Positions 1 through 12,400 of a stretch of 64,000 nucleotides of DNA are shown in pieces. The notes below the pieces were generated by a model. It had not been told where the DNA came from, ran no database searches, and was given only the letters and a program-made list of their open reading frames with translations. Where the stretch lies: positions 3,592,802 through 3,656,801 of the forward strand of contig NC_134418.1 of NCBI RefSeq assembly GCF_030867145.1, read 5' to 3'. Every line of letters begins with the position of its first letter. The stretch's first letter is position 1. The stretch is from Opisthocomus hoazin (lineage: Eukaryota > Chordata > Aves > Opisthocomiformes > Opisthocomidae). The position numbers and the translations under genes are program-made.

Positions 1-2097
1 AGAAGTCCATGCAGGGTTGAGATAGCAGCTGCCGGTCCCACCAAAAGGGCACCGAAGACCTGCTGTCAGAGATGCTCTGATGGATGTGCCGCTCCCTGTC
101 ATCTACCCAGGGTCCCCACAAGACTAGCCACATTGCCAAACGTGTCTGGGAAAGAAAATCTCTTGCAAGTTGTGTTGATAACAATGACCTTGTCTAATTT
201 AAACAATTAAGAACCCATCGTCAGACCCATGGTTCTCCAGCCAGAGTCTGCTATGGTGGGGAACAGGGACCACTACCTGGAGGCACCACAGGTGATCAGG
301 TCTGGGTGCACAGTCCAACCGTGGCTGCCCAAAAAGGGCAGCACAGACATAGATAAAAACCCCCAAAGAGATAAAACCAAGTCTTAGTGGTTCTGTCCCA
401 TGGGGACAGGGAAATACAGTGGCCTGGATGCAGCTGGCTATGCAGGAGCCCCTGCACGATGGTGTGCTGGCTGTGAACCAGGGCATCTCTGTTGGCTCTC
501 AGAGGTGGTGGAGGGGCTTTGGTGGAAGTGGGCTTGGTGGGTAGAGAGGTCTCAGCGACCGGAAACCAAGGTTAGAAATGGGAACTCATAGTTCAAGAGT
601 TTATGACTTGCCTGAGAGCACCAGAACGATCGGTTATCCTGGAGTTTCCAGCATTCTCCAAAGCCTCTTTCATCATGATTTATTCATCTGCGGGAAGCAC
701 TAAGACATAACACAACTCCCAAAGAGAGAATAAGCACAGCCTTAACCAGCCATAATGTCAGGAAACTGCCTGCCTCCCGCGAGATCTGCTGAGCCTGGGG
801 CACGCTGCATCTCCATGCTGTGCAGCCAAGGGCTCCTTTGCTTGGGCATCTTCACCAAGGATGAAGGCCCACATGCTGGTGAAGCTCCTGGATCAGCTCT
901 GGTTAATGCAAGAGCTACCTCTGGGGCGGAAAGGGCTATCTACGCTGTGTAGCTATTTCCAAGGTGTGTGCCATGCATCCTGCTGCTGGGAATCTCTTCT
1001 AGCAATGTATAAACCAGCCTGTTTCTTGGAATTCTTTGCTTCTGAAGTCAAAGGGCAAAATTAAGAGCTTGAGTCTCTGCAGGAATCCATTTTGGTATAA
1101 TCTACACCTTTCCCATGCACCCCAGCAGTGCATTTTGCCGTGGTTTAAATGCATGCATAACCCATATTTGATTATTGTTGGGATTATTGCTGTTTTACTG
1201 TTCTTGCTGCTATTAGCCCACCGTTGACGATGCTATGTTTGCGAGGCTGCGACCAGTGACTCCTTTGATACGCAGACATCCTGCCAATAGAAAAGTCTCT
1301 TGAGCACATAAGTCTAAATTAGCGGCAGCTTTGTGTAGCTCTGTTTCCCTCCTTGCACTCCCTTCACCACTGCAAATAACCCAATGTAAGTGCTGAGGCA
1401 GGCCAGCCCCTGACGGGAAGCCTGATTGCTCTCCTGCTGCAGCGCTGGCAGCCAGGGAGGGAGGAGAAGGAGCTCCATACCATCCTGTATCACCAGGGCT
1501 CTGCTCTGAAAGATGGGGCCTTTTGGACAGCAAATAATTATGGCAACAGAGGGAGGGCAGGATCCTAGTCCGGCTTCTGGGGTGATGGGCATCATCTCTC
1601 TTGTCCAAATGGGCTGAAACCATCTGGAAAATGCCAAAGTTAGGGGAGGACAGATGGACAGATGGATCATTTGATGCTTGCTTCCTCATCTGCAATAACC
1701 AGGGGAGAAAATGACTGCCCCTTTCCCTTTTCTCTGTGCTGAAACATGCCCAGGGGCTACAGCAGGACCGAATTCCTCCATAACTTTATTTTTCTGTTAA
1801 TATGTGCACAGCTTTATCAGGGAGTTTGGGGTTGAGATGGGTCCGGGTCCGTGTTAGCACATGAAGAAAACATGTCCTTTCCGGGTCTCAGTCTGCTTCT
1901 CTTGTGCGCTTCAGTGAGATTTCAGATATCAATTAACCCAAATCACCTTGAAAAGAAAAGCTGAGGCTGTTTCAAAGTTACCGGGCTGGACTTGTGCTCT
2001 CTGCCCCTCTCTCCGTGGTGAGTGGGCTCCCAGTTCAGCCACGCTGGGAAGCATCCCCATCGGGATGGGAAAGTTGAGGAGCAGCGTCCTGGGAAGA
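1..2097. other. Unassigned flanking sequence
   Basis: I see no gene here. The open frames are short, overlap on both strands and resemble no protein family I know. No CR1 tail or tandem repeat is visible. By human synteny DDRGK1 would lie to the left of LZTS3, but I recognise none of its exons in this stretch. Confidence 0.5.
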
Positions 2098-3196
2098 ACC
2101 CAAAATAACTATTTGAGCAAAAACAAGCTGGCATATCCCAAAATCCCCATTTGAGCAAAAACAAGCCATCAGACCCCAAAATCCCCATGTGAAGAAAACA
2201 ACAGTCCGACCTCCAAATCCCCATTTAAACAAAAAGAAGTCGTCAGACCCCAAAATTCCTATTGGAGCAAAAATAGGCTGTTGGACCCACAAATCCTCAT
2301 TTGAAAAAATAACAGGCAGTCAGACCCTCAAATCCCCATCTGAGCAAAACCCAGCTGTTGGACCCCAAAATCCCCATTTGAAAAGAAACAAGACATCTGA
2401 CCCCAAACCCCCTATTTGAGCAAAACCAAGTCATCAGACCCCAAAATTCCTATTTGAAATAAAGACCAAATTTTTGGACCCCAAAATCCCTATTTTCAGC
2501 AAATCAAAGCTGTTGGACCCCAAAATCCCCGTTTAAAAAAAAAAACAACCAAGCCATCAGACCCAAAACCCCTATTTCAGCAAAACCAAGTCATCAGACT
2601 CCAAAATCCCCGTTTGAGCAAAACCAAGCTGTCAGATTCCAAAAGTCCCCATTTGAAAAAGCCCTAGCTATTGGACGTTCAAAACCCTGTCTGAGCAAAA
2701 ACAAACTAACAGACCCCAAAATCCCCATTGGAAAAAAAAACAAGTCATTGGACCTCAAAATCCTCATTCGAACAAAAACAAGTCAATGGACCCCAAAATC
2801 TCTAATTGAAAAAAACCAATCCTTTGGACCCCAAAAATCCTTATTTGAGCAAAACCAAGCACTCAGACCCTCAAATCCCTACTTGAGCAAAACCCACCCA
2901 TCAGACCCCAAAATCCCCATTTGAGCAAAAATACACTGTCAGACTCCAAAATTCCTATTTGAAAAAAAGACCCAGTTTTTAGACCCTAAAATCCCTATTT
3001 GACCAAAACAAATCTGTTGGACCCCAAAATCCCTATCTGAAAAAAAAACAAGCCGTCAGACCCCAAAATCCCCATTTGAAAAAAACCCAAGCCTTCAGAC
3101 CCCAAAATCCCTATTTGAGCAAAACCAAGTCATCAGACTCCCAAGTCCCTTATTGAAGCAAACGGACCCGTTGGACCCCGAAGTCCCCGTTTGAGG
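2098..3196. repeat. Minisatellite A, unit about 38-40 bp, about 28 copies
   Basis: A tandem array whose unit reads roughly GACCCCAAAATCCCCATTTG, then AGCAAAAACAAGCCATCA. Units alternate between variants ending CATCAGACC and TGTTGGACC. They vary in the length of the A-run after ATTTG. The minus strand of each unit carries GGGGATTTTGGGG, so it is G-rich with quadruplex potential. Short frames that run through the array are repeat artefacts. The array decays at the right edge into unique GC-rich sequence. Confidence 0.93.
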
Positions 3197-5571
3197 ATGC
3201 GGGGCTCATCTCCGCGCCGATGGGAAGAAAGAGTTAAGATCCCGCAGGCGTGGGCCAGCGGTGGCCAATCACGCCGAGCAAAGTGCAGCCCTTGGCCCCA
3301 GCCCAGCAGCAGGTTGCTCCCCACAGGTATTATTTTAGGGTTTTTCCCGGGTTCCCAAGCAGGGAGACGATGAGCATTGAGACCTGTGGAGGACAGGGAG
3401 CTGGAGGATGCACCCCTGAGCTGCCCAGGTAAATCTCGGGGGGTGCTGGCTTTCAGGGGGGTTCTTTCCTTTCCTCTCCTTCCCCCTCTCACTGGCTGTC
3501 TTTGTTTGAGCCCAGAAAGCGTCCGGGCAGGGGAACGACGGCTTTTCAGTGGATTAGCGTGGTGTTGAGCTGGTTGGACCCGCTGCAGGTGCTTTTTTGG
3601 GGTGGAACATACCCGCTGCGCTGCGTTGGCACCGGGGGGGTCGTAGCAGAGAGGGGGTGCATGGAGGTGGGTTGCTCAGGGTGGGGAGAGCTGCTGTTTC
3701 CCCTCGCTGTAAACTCACTCTGGATCCAGCTGGCATCCACCAGCTCCGGGACCTTGCACCCCGATAGATTTTGGGGCACCACTCCAGTTAGCGGCACTAA
3801 TGCCAGCAGTGGGGACAAGCCACCGCGGGGACAAGCCACCATGGGGGCTTGTTCTGAGCGCAGTGTCCAGGGAGGAGCGAGCACGTTCCGGGCTGGCTCC
3901 ATGCCCTTGAAATTCCTCAGGGCGAGTTAATGATAAATTGTGGCTGGGTCGGTGGCGTGGGCGGTGGGTGGGAGCCGGTGGCCAGCCCCCTCCTTGTCCT
4001 TCCTCCTGGGACGGAGGTTTGGGCAAGGTCTGGGGATGGCAGAGCCAGGCAGGGGTCATGGGGAAGGCTGCCTGGTACCTCTCCGGGGATGATGGCTCAC
4101 CCCAAAGGGCAGGATCAGGCCTCTCCCTGGCAATGCACAGGTCAGGGCAGGGGTCTAAATCGCACAGGGGAGGTCTGGGGACAAGGCCGGGGGGGGAACG
4201 CCTGCTCCCACCACGAGGCATTCGGGGCCAAGGAGTGGATCTGTAGCAGGGGATCACATTGGGACCCCCAATATTTGGGAGGTGGGGCCAGATGAGGATG
4301 CTCAGGCAGGCACTGGGATGCCAGGCAAGGGATGTAGCTCCCCGTTGGGGGACGTCCAGGGGACAGCAGCATCGTGCCCGCATGCTGCAACGGGACGGGA
4401 CCTCCCCCATACCCCCCACTGCAATAATCCACATCAGGCGGCACCACAGGCTCAACAGTCAGCAGCTCATCTCCAGCCACCTTGCCGAGAAGGCAGCTTC
4501 TTCATAAGGGGAAACTGAGTCACGCAGGGCTGGGATGACTTCAAGTGGCCCAGCTTGCAGCGTGGAGCATCCCAGACCCTCAGCCCCACAGCCAGCACTG
4601 AGGCTGCTCCATCAAATTGCTCTTTCCCTATGCTGAGTGAATTCAGGGAGTTTTCCTTGTGCCACCACCTTGTGTGGTGTTTTCCAGGCAGTGGCTGTCA
4701 CTGTGACTGTGCTGGGGACGATGACCAACCCACAGCCAGTGCTGAGCATCTTCTGGGGGAAGCCACAAGCGTAGGTGGGCACGGACGAGACCGTGTCCGA
4801 AGCCTTCCTGACAGACACGTGGGATTTGCCTTGGTGGTTTGGGGTGAAACCATCCTGCCCGCTGGCACCCTCTGCTCTTTGGGACGATGGGGACAGACAT
4901 GCCACATAATGGGAAATCCCTCCTGTCGGCCCTTGGGTGCATCCTGGAGGATGCCAGCCTGGATCTGAAATCAGGGGTCATGATAGCAGCCTGGGAAAGG
5001 GGGAAAAATGTCCCTGAGGATGAGGACTGTGCCAGCAGCGCGGACCCATTGCCCCAGCCAGAGCAACACCAGTGGACAGACTGGGGTGGCTTGCCAAAAG
5101 CTCCATCCTCCATGGCAAGATAATTCATGGTGGAAGGGACCTTGGGGGTCTCCAAGCCACCTTGCCACTCAAGGCAGGCTCGGCTATGAGGCCAGACCCT
5201 GCTTGGTCTATTCAGGGCTCGAAAACCCCCAAGGATGGAGACCAAAAAACCTCCTTGGGACCCCATACAAATCGCAGAGCACCACATTACATCTCCACGT
5301 CACCCGCTGAGGTTTCTCTGGGGCTTTTCCCACCCCGCTGCTGCCTCCAGAGAAATTTTGATTTCTTTCCTTATTGGAGAAGCTCAAGACTGGTGCAGCC
5401 TGACACGTGCTTGGCCTTTTATTCCATACCTTTGTCTGTTCTTTTAGATCCAGAAGATACTGTGGATTAAAATTGTGAATGCCCTGAGATGAGGAGCTGT
5501 GGTGGCATCGGGCTTGGGACAGGCAGAGCAGCTCATTCTGGATGAGAACAGTAATGCCCAGATTGATTTAT

Positions 5572-5607
<36 letters not shown>

Positions 5608-5845
5608 GAATAAGAGGTTTCCAAGTAGCTGCCGGGCTCTCCTAGCCTCGTGCTTGTGGAAGGATGTTCTGGGGCAGCAATGTGGTCCACAAGCATGGAC
5701 CCAGCACAAGCCTCTGGTGTTATTCACCATCCTCATCATCACCACTCCTGGGGAGGAGCGCAAAGCAAAAATGATGCAGACAGGGACTCTTGTGTCACTG
5801 CATGTGACAGAGGCACAGCCCAGGTAGCACATACATGGAGAGGAT
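3197..5845. other. GC-rich unassigned sequence
   Basis: No supportable gene. A CCAAT motif (GGCCAATCA) near 3263 and a possible splice donor (CAGGTAAAT) near 3428 could mark a noncoding exon, but nothing confirms it. A fragment near 5125-5190 faintly resembles the 3' part of an old minus-strand CR1. Confidence 0.4.
5575..5602. repeat. Poly(T) tract, 28 nt
   Basis: An uninterrupted run of 28 T. It could be the A-tail of a minus-strand retrocopy, but the flanking sequence at 5603-5840 resembles no gene I recognise, so I treat it as a simple repeat. Confidence 0.95.
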
Positions 5846-5978
5846 GTCCATCCAGGCCAGGCTGGATGGGGCTTGGAGCACCCTGGTCTAGTGGAAGGTG
5901 TCTCTGCCCATGGCAGGGGGTTGAATGAGGTGATCTGTAATGTCCCTTCTTATTCAAACCATTCTGTGATTCTGTGAT
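5846..5978 (+). mobile_element. CR1 LINE 3' fragment
   Basis: The stretch carries the characteristic CR1 3' block (CAGGCTGGATGGGGCTTGGA, then the CCCATGGCAGGGGGTTG region). It ends in the CR1 tail ATTCTGTGATTCTGTGAT. It is strongly 5'-truncated and has no coding capacity. Confidence 0.9.
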
Positions 5979-6312
5979 GGTCCCAGGAGCACCCCCGGGA
6001 GTGGACAGGGAAGGAGGACAGGCAGGAGAGCCCGGAGGCAAGGCCATGCACTCTGCGGCAGAGGTTTCGGCTGTGCTTCGCAGTGATTCCCCCTCCGGCC
6101 GCTTCCTGGGGGACGGGGACAGGGAGGGGTGGCGGTGGAGCGTGTCCCTTAAACGCAGCGTCCCAACCAAGGAGGAAAACTGATAGCAAAGCGGGAGGAT
6201 TGGCTGGGGGAAGGTGGAGCAGGCTGCACTGTTCAGGCTTTGTTGGGGGAGAACAATGGGGCCTTTATTGAGGAAGGGAGGTGGTGGGTTGGCAGGCTGG
6301 CGGGGACCATTT

Positions 6313-7036
6313 GGTACACAGAGTGTCCCTTGGTCAGCTGCGGGGAGAGGGCACTGGGATGTGGGATGGGACAGTTTGGTACCCGGTGTCCCCTCGCCAG
6401 CTGTGGGGGCGGGGAACTGGAACATGGGACGTAGGATGGGACAGGTTGGTACCAAGCGTGTCTCTTGGCCAGCTGTGGGGCAGGGATCTAGAACATGGGA
6501 CACTATGGGACAGGTTGGTACCCAGAATGTCCCTTGGCCAGCTATGGGGGCAGGGAACTGGAACATGGGACGTAGGATGGGACAAGTTGGTACCCAGCAT
6601 GTCCCTTGGCCAGCTGGGGGGACAGGGAAATGGGACATGGGACATAGGATGAGGCAGGTTGGTACCCAGAATGTCCCTTGGCCTGCTGGGGGGGGCAGGG
6701 AACTGGAACATGGGACGTTGGATGGGACAGGTTGGTACCCAGCGTGTCCCTTGGCCAGCTGGGGGGACAGGGAAACGGGACACGGGATGTGGGATGGGAC
6801 AGGTTGGTACCCAGTGTGTCCCTTGGCCAGCTGGGGGGACAGGGAAATGGGACATGGGACATAGGATGGGGCAGGTTGGTACCCAGAATGTCCCTTGGCC
6901 AGCTGGGGGGACAGGGAAATGGGACATGGGATGTGGGATGGGACAGGTTGGTACCCAGTGTGTCCCTTGGCCACAGCTGGGGCACCGGGAAACTGGAACA
7001 TGGGAGATGGGCCAGGAGATGGGACAGTTTGGTACC
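6313..7036. repeat. Minisatellite B, unit 72 bp, about 10-11 copies
   Basis: Each unit begins with GGTAC(C), a KpnI-like site, at 6313, 6378, 6448, 6517, 6589, 6661, 6734, 6806, 6878, 6950 and 7031. The spacings are 65, 70, 69, 72, 72, 73, 72, 72, 72 and 81 bp, so the core is a 72-mer with degenerate ends. The units contain CCCTTGGCCAGCTGGGG and GGGACATGGGACATAGGATG. Because 72 is a multiple of three, long frames stay open on both strands across the array. They are not genes. Confidence 0.95.
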
Positions 7037-7045
7037 CAACACATC

Positions 7046-9369
7046 CTCAGGTGGTGGGCTTGTCCCAAGATGTCACTGAGAGCCCCATGTATGCTGACCA
7101 CATCAGGGCAGAGCTGGCACAGCCCTCCCCGCCACCCACACATGGGGTCCTGATCCACGGCCACGTCTCCCAAATCCTTCAGCAATGGGAATCACGGTGG
7201 GTGGTTTCTGAGAGCGCGTTGGGCTGGTTCTGGGGACACCAGGGACCCCCACAGCTGAGAGCGAGGAGCATCCCATGCTGGGGACATCCCAGACCGAGTG
7301 CTGCCACCCACTCCAGACCTTGGCAGAGGGACCTCGGGGATGGAGGAAGCCACCATCCCATGGGCTCTCTGTCAGCAGCACAAGACGGGCTCTCTGGAAG
7401 AGCCGCCTGGGTCTTTTCATCTCATCTCTTTTGTTTCAGGCTTATTATGTAAATAGCTGATGCGGCCCCCGTAATGAGAAAGTAGTTTCCCAGAACACAA
7501 AAGGCTGTAATTATCTCATTAGCAGGCGGAAAGGAAAAGGAAACGTTTCTCTGCCGCTTGCTTTTATTTCCCACCGCAGACCAAGAAAGCGCAGCCCCCG
7601 AAACGGGGACCTCCTTGCCCCGAATCCTGCCACCCTGACCCGATGCCGCTGTATTTACAGGAGGGAAAAGCAAAGCATAGTCCTCACATCTCAGAAATCG
7701 CCACGTACTGGGGGGACTGACAGCTTTTAACTGGGCCCAGTTCTCCTGAGGATGCTGCAGGTCCCTATGCTGACCCCCAGTGCTCTCAGCTGCTGGGACA
7801 GGAGGTGTTGTTGAAAAGCTGGGGCTCACAGAGGGACAGGATGGTCCCCTTCTTCCCGAACTGGATGTTCCTCAGCAGGACACCTGAGCTGGGATTGTAG
7901 CACAGAGCTTCAGGATGGATTTCTGCAATTGCTTGCCTGCAACCGGATGGGATAGGACATAGCCTTAGGACACATGGAGGTTGCTCCCAGAAGAAGGCAT
8001 CTAGGAGAGCTTTGGTGTTGCTTTGCTTTCTGAATTCATGCCTTCCTCGTTTCTCAGTGCTCAGGGGCAGACCTGCAAAGGTCTCTGCAGAGTACACGGG
8101 CTATAGTCAGGTGCTGCGGGTCCTTGCTGAGGTCTCCAAAACCCCTTTCTGGTAGGGTTTGCTCCTGCCCAAGCTCTCCGTTCCTCTGCCCTGATCGTGG
8201 CCCTGTCCTCAGTGAACCGGCTGGAAGCTGCCATCGCAGCAGCAAACTGCTTGTTGGTTTGGGTTGACTTTCTGCCAGATTTGTGAGCTGGATCAGTCCA
8301 TGGAGAGACCCAAAGAGCAGCAGATCCGGATGGGATCCCTCTTACAGAGGGGCTCAATGCAAAGCTGGTTAGGGGCCACGATTCCTGCAGTTCCCCTGGC
8401 TCCAAGGGAAAAACTTCATGGCTTCATCAAACCACAGGGTCTTGGGGGGAGAAAACAAACATTTGCTCATTTTTTGTGTGCAAAGCCAGCACCAGAGCTG
8501 AAGTATCATGTAGCTCCTAATCAACACCTCCGTGCAAGCCCTGGCAGAGATGCAGGACAGCCGAGCAGCACTGATGTATCCCGCTGGGGAAAGGCCCTAG
8601 CAAATCAGCCCTTCTTAACACTGACATTAGCATTAACAAAAGCAAATATCTAATGCCCTGAGCAGGACTGGTGCGTTCCCTACACGCCATCACCCTGCCA
8701 GCTGCAGTCAGGAGCCTCTTTCAAAACCTCCTTAAAAAGTAACGATGGGACTTCTCCAGTCTGGATGTGTCTTACACCAATGATCTGCAGCCACGCGGTC
8801 CAACAGCCCTAGAAGCCTCATGCTGCAAAAGGGGCCGAGGCTCAAAGCGCAGCTCAGCTGAGCCCTAGGAGATGCCAGCCAATGTCCTTGTTTGGAGTCT
8901 GCCCTGGCACTGAGGGCTCGGGTGCTGCTGGAGAGCTTGTCCATCTCTTGGTAGCCCAACAGCCATCGCAAAGCCTTTGCACAGAGGGCTGTAAGACGTG
9001 CAAACGCGCAGCAACCTCATGGTCAGAGAGGTGTCTGAAGGTGGCTACAAGAACTTGGCACTCCTTGACCCTCCAGCCTGCCTTCCCGAGCTTGCTTTCT
9101 GGCCCTGAGTGGGGAAAAAATCTCTCCATCGCAAAGCTCCCACTCCCTTCGGCAGGGATAAATGAGAAAAGAGAGGTCTGTGTCCTAGGGAGGCAGCGGG
9201 AGTTGTTCGTCTAACTTTGTTTGGCTTTTGGTTCTGGAAAAAGCTTGTGGTTAAAAAGCCTGAGATCTGCATGTTTTCGCAGACAGGTTCAAGCGCTTTC
9301 ATGCTGTATTTCAGTGGTGGAGGAAAACCTGCCAGCCACCAAGCCAGGATGTTGGAGTGGGGGAAAAAG
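7046..9369. other. Unassigned sequence
   Basis: No gene, CR1 tail or tandem repeat is recognisable. Open frames are short and of ordinary composition. Confidence 0.45.
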
Positions 9370-9475
9370 AGTTGGAGGAGGTGCAGAAAAGAGCCACAAG
9401 CATTACTTGAGGGCTGGAAAAAATGCCTGTGAGAGACAGGAAAAGCTCATTCTGTTCCCCTCTTCAGATGGAGAC
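9370..9475 (+). mobile_element. Ancient, diverged CR1-type LINE fragment
   Basis: The sequence GAGGTGCAGAAAAGAGCCAC, followed by GAGGGCTGGAAAAAATGCCT and AAGCTCATTCTGTTC, matches the layout of the end of CR1 ORF2 in older amniote CR1 subfamilies: a VQKRAT-like stretch, then the region coding for the LNLF-like motif. It is far more diverged than the other copies here and has lost its tail. Confidence 0.55.
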
Positions 9476-12400
9476 AACTTGAGAAGGGTGTAGGAGAAAA
9501 GGAGGTTCTGATGCCCTGGAGCCGGGTGGGAGAGGAGCGGCGATACCCCTGCCTCTTGAATCGAACCTTGTGGAGGTGCTCTCAGCCAGGTTTGGGTTGT
9601 AAGGAGGTAACTCGTGATGGCCTGTGACACACAGGAGGAAAGCAGGAGCTGAATGGTCTTTCTGGAGGACATGATGTGCACGGAGAGGCTGAGGGCTGTT
9701 TGCTCAGCCTGGAGCAAAGGCATGTGACTGCAAGTTGTGTCTGGTAGGAAGAGAAAAACCTTCTGGAGGTGCATGGTGGTACAACGAAGGCAAGCAGCAC
9801 ATTTTTCAGGGCAAGATGGGAGCACTGAGAAGTGAGGCAGGTCCATCTGATCCCCTCCAGCACTGCAGTGGTTCTCCCCTGTGCCCATCTCTACCCTCTC
9901 CAGCGCAGGCAAGGAGCAGGAGGTGGGCTCCCACCTCACCATCACTGCTGGAGCTACTTTGTGGGAACACTGGGTGTCCACACCAACCTGAGCAACAGCC
10001 ACTGAGGTGCTGGTAGCTTTGCTGAGACCCAGACTCAAACACCTCCCACGGATATATTGGCTGAGTGTGATTGCAGGTCTTGCATTTCAGTGGTGGTTTT
10101 TCTCCAGGGCTTGTTAATGCTGCTCTGGATGAAGGTTGGTTTGCTCCCTAGAGCTGTCTTCTCACTGCTGACCCATTACTAGCCTTCTCTTCCCTCTCCA
10201 TATATCTTTCTGGAAGAAGCTGAAACGACCACAGCAAATTCATTTTTTCACCCCTTTTACGTTGTATCTGACCTGCTCCACCACCCCAGGACATGATGAC
10301 TTTTTTCTTCCCCATCTGAACCAGCTCTCCGACACCGCTTGCCAACAAACTGGAGAGCCACCAGAGCCCTAAACACAGCGTAGGTGTAGGTCCTACCCCA
10401 AGAAAAAAAAAAAAAGCATGTTTTCATTGTGTCGGTAATTGCTTGCTCATTAAAACAGACGCAAACAAACTGGGCTATTGAAGGTCACGGGCACACCTGT
10501 TACCGCAACTGGCGGGGGGTGGAATTTTTGACCTTCAGATGCCTTTGCTGCCCATCCTGCCAGGACCACATGCCTGGGGTGGTGCGTGTGCCAAGGCACT
10601 GCCTTGCTTTCGCGCTGTTTGCTGGAGCTTTCTCTGCCCGAGACCAGTGATTGATTTCCTTCTCGCATGGCACGGTGCCTAGGTATGTCTCCCAAAGGCC
10701 TTTGTTACCAGCGTGTTAACAATTAACCTAGTCAGGCAGAAACACAGCCAGGCCTTCATAATCTAGGCTTAGTTAACCATTCAGCTGCTTATCTGAAAGC
10801 AATTTTTCTCCTCCCTAACTGGAAGCCGTTCGCTAACTCATTTGGGTAAGGCAAACATGAAGACGCAGGAGTTGTTTCACGGATTATTATATTTACAATA
10901 TCATCTAGGGGTCCCCCGGCGCTGCAGACATGGTAGGAAACCTTGGTAAGAGGTGGCCGTGAAGAGTTTACCCACCACCACAACATCTCACGCCAGATTT
11001 TCTGCATCAGGCATAAAAATATTGCTGTCTCCAAGGCGGAGCTGGTGGGGTAGAAGGCCCAGGGGCCACCGCGGTTGGATGGGACAGGGAGGTCGTGCAA
11101 CACGGAGGTGGTGGGGAGCAGCACCGTTGCGTTCTCTGGCTAGAGAAGCTGGATGTACCAAGGAGACAAGGCACCTTTCCTAGGTAAGGTGCTGGTGTGG
11201 AGATGCCTACCAGGAAGGGTGCTTTGAATCGATCCAGGCAGACAAAGAAACCCTTTTCAGCTTTTATTAACACAGTAATGCCGGGAAACGGCAAATGAGC
11301 TCAGCGTTTGTTCTGGAAGGGTTCCCTTCCCCTTTGTGTCTGCAGAAAGCCCCTTCTCTTGGGTTCCTGCTGTAACCACGTGGCTCTGGGGAACTGGAGC
11401 TCGGCAAGGGCTGAGCGTCAGCTCTCAGAGGTGGTGGCTGCTGTGATGGATGGACAGGCGGACATCACTCAGGAGCGATTTGGGTAGAGCTGGTCCTCCT
11501 TGGGAGGTGGGACGGACCTGGTGTCTTCTTGAGAGTGTGGCATGGATGAAGAGCGAGGTGGTCCTGCTGCCTCCTCACCACTGTAGATGGGCTATAACAT
11601 CTGGAAACATAAAATATCTGGGAAGGGCAGTGGCTTGCAGGTTGCTTAAAACTCCTGCTCTGGTCTTCCGCCTGTCTGGAGCTTCTCCACACCACCACGG
11701 GGCAGGGGGAGCCGCTTTTGCCCCTCTGCCATGGCTCGGAGGCCTCTTCCAAGCCCAGCCGTGCTTGGAGATGACTGCTCTTTCCTTCTAAAGGACAGAT
11801 TTGGGAGTGAAAGAATGGTAAAGGCGAGCCAGTTCAGCTTCCCTCAGCCCTGCTGTGTTCATGGACTGCCAGGCTCAGTATCCTTATTCCCCTCATTGGG
11901 AATCACCTGTAAACCCAATTTCAGTTCATGTTCCCATGGGAGGGATGTGGTTATGAGATTTAAGGAGGAGAAATGTCCTGGGGAAGTTTTTAATCATGCA
12001 TTCCTCCAAACCTGGAAGGAGATTAAAAGACCCTCCAGCTCTGCGTCGGAGCCTGGCAGCCTTACCTCGCTGTGCTCAGAACTGGATTTCACAGTTCACC
12101 TGAGGAACGACCCAGGTGAAATCTGAGGGGGAGCTGGAGCTGGCCAGGAGACACAAACGTGAGAGCTGTTTTTCTCGAAAAAATGGCCCTTTTTGGCAAA
12201 CAAAGCTGTACTGTCAGGGACCTGCTGGCATTTCTGGAATCTCCCTACTAACATATTTATAATGCTTGTCCGTATGCTCTTTTTATCAGATCCTGGGTTT
12301 ACAGTAAACATACGTTAATAACCATTTTTTTTTCGACTATTTTCTTGGATGATTCCCAGTTAAAAGGAAAAAAAAATCCCCAAACCATGAAAAAAAGGTC

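Noticed and set aside
2098..3196. CRISPR-like or other defence-type repeat array
   Set aside because: Units are contiguous degenerate tandem copies without unique spacers, and the window is vertebrate nuclear DNA.
3263..3440. Possible CCAAT promoter and noncoding exon of LZTS3
   Set aside because: A single CCAAT motif and one donor-like GTAAAT are too weak. There is no CpG island or linked exon to support it.
3715..4455. 246-codon minus-strand frame
   Set aside because: Pro/Trp/Arg-rich translation of GC-rich DNA with no family resemblance and equally long frames on the other strand.
5575..5840. Processed retrogene ending in the poly(T) tract (minus strand)
   Set aside because: The adjacent sequence shows no similarity to a coding gene that I recognise, and no target-site duplication was evident.
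5739..7185. Open frames of 420, 283, 216 and 185 codons on both strands
   Set aside because: They run through the 72-bp tandem array. The unit length is a multiple of three and stop-free in several frames, so length is not evidence of coding.
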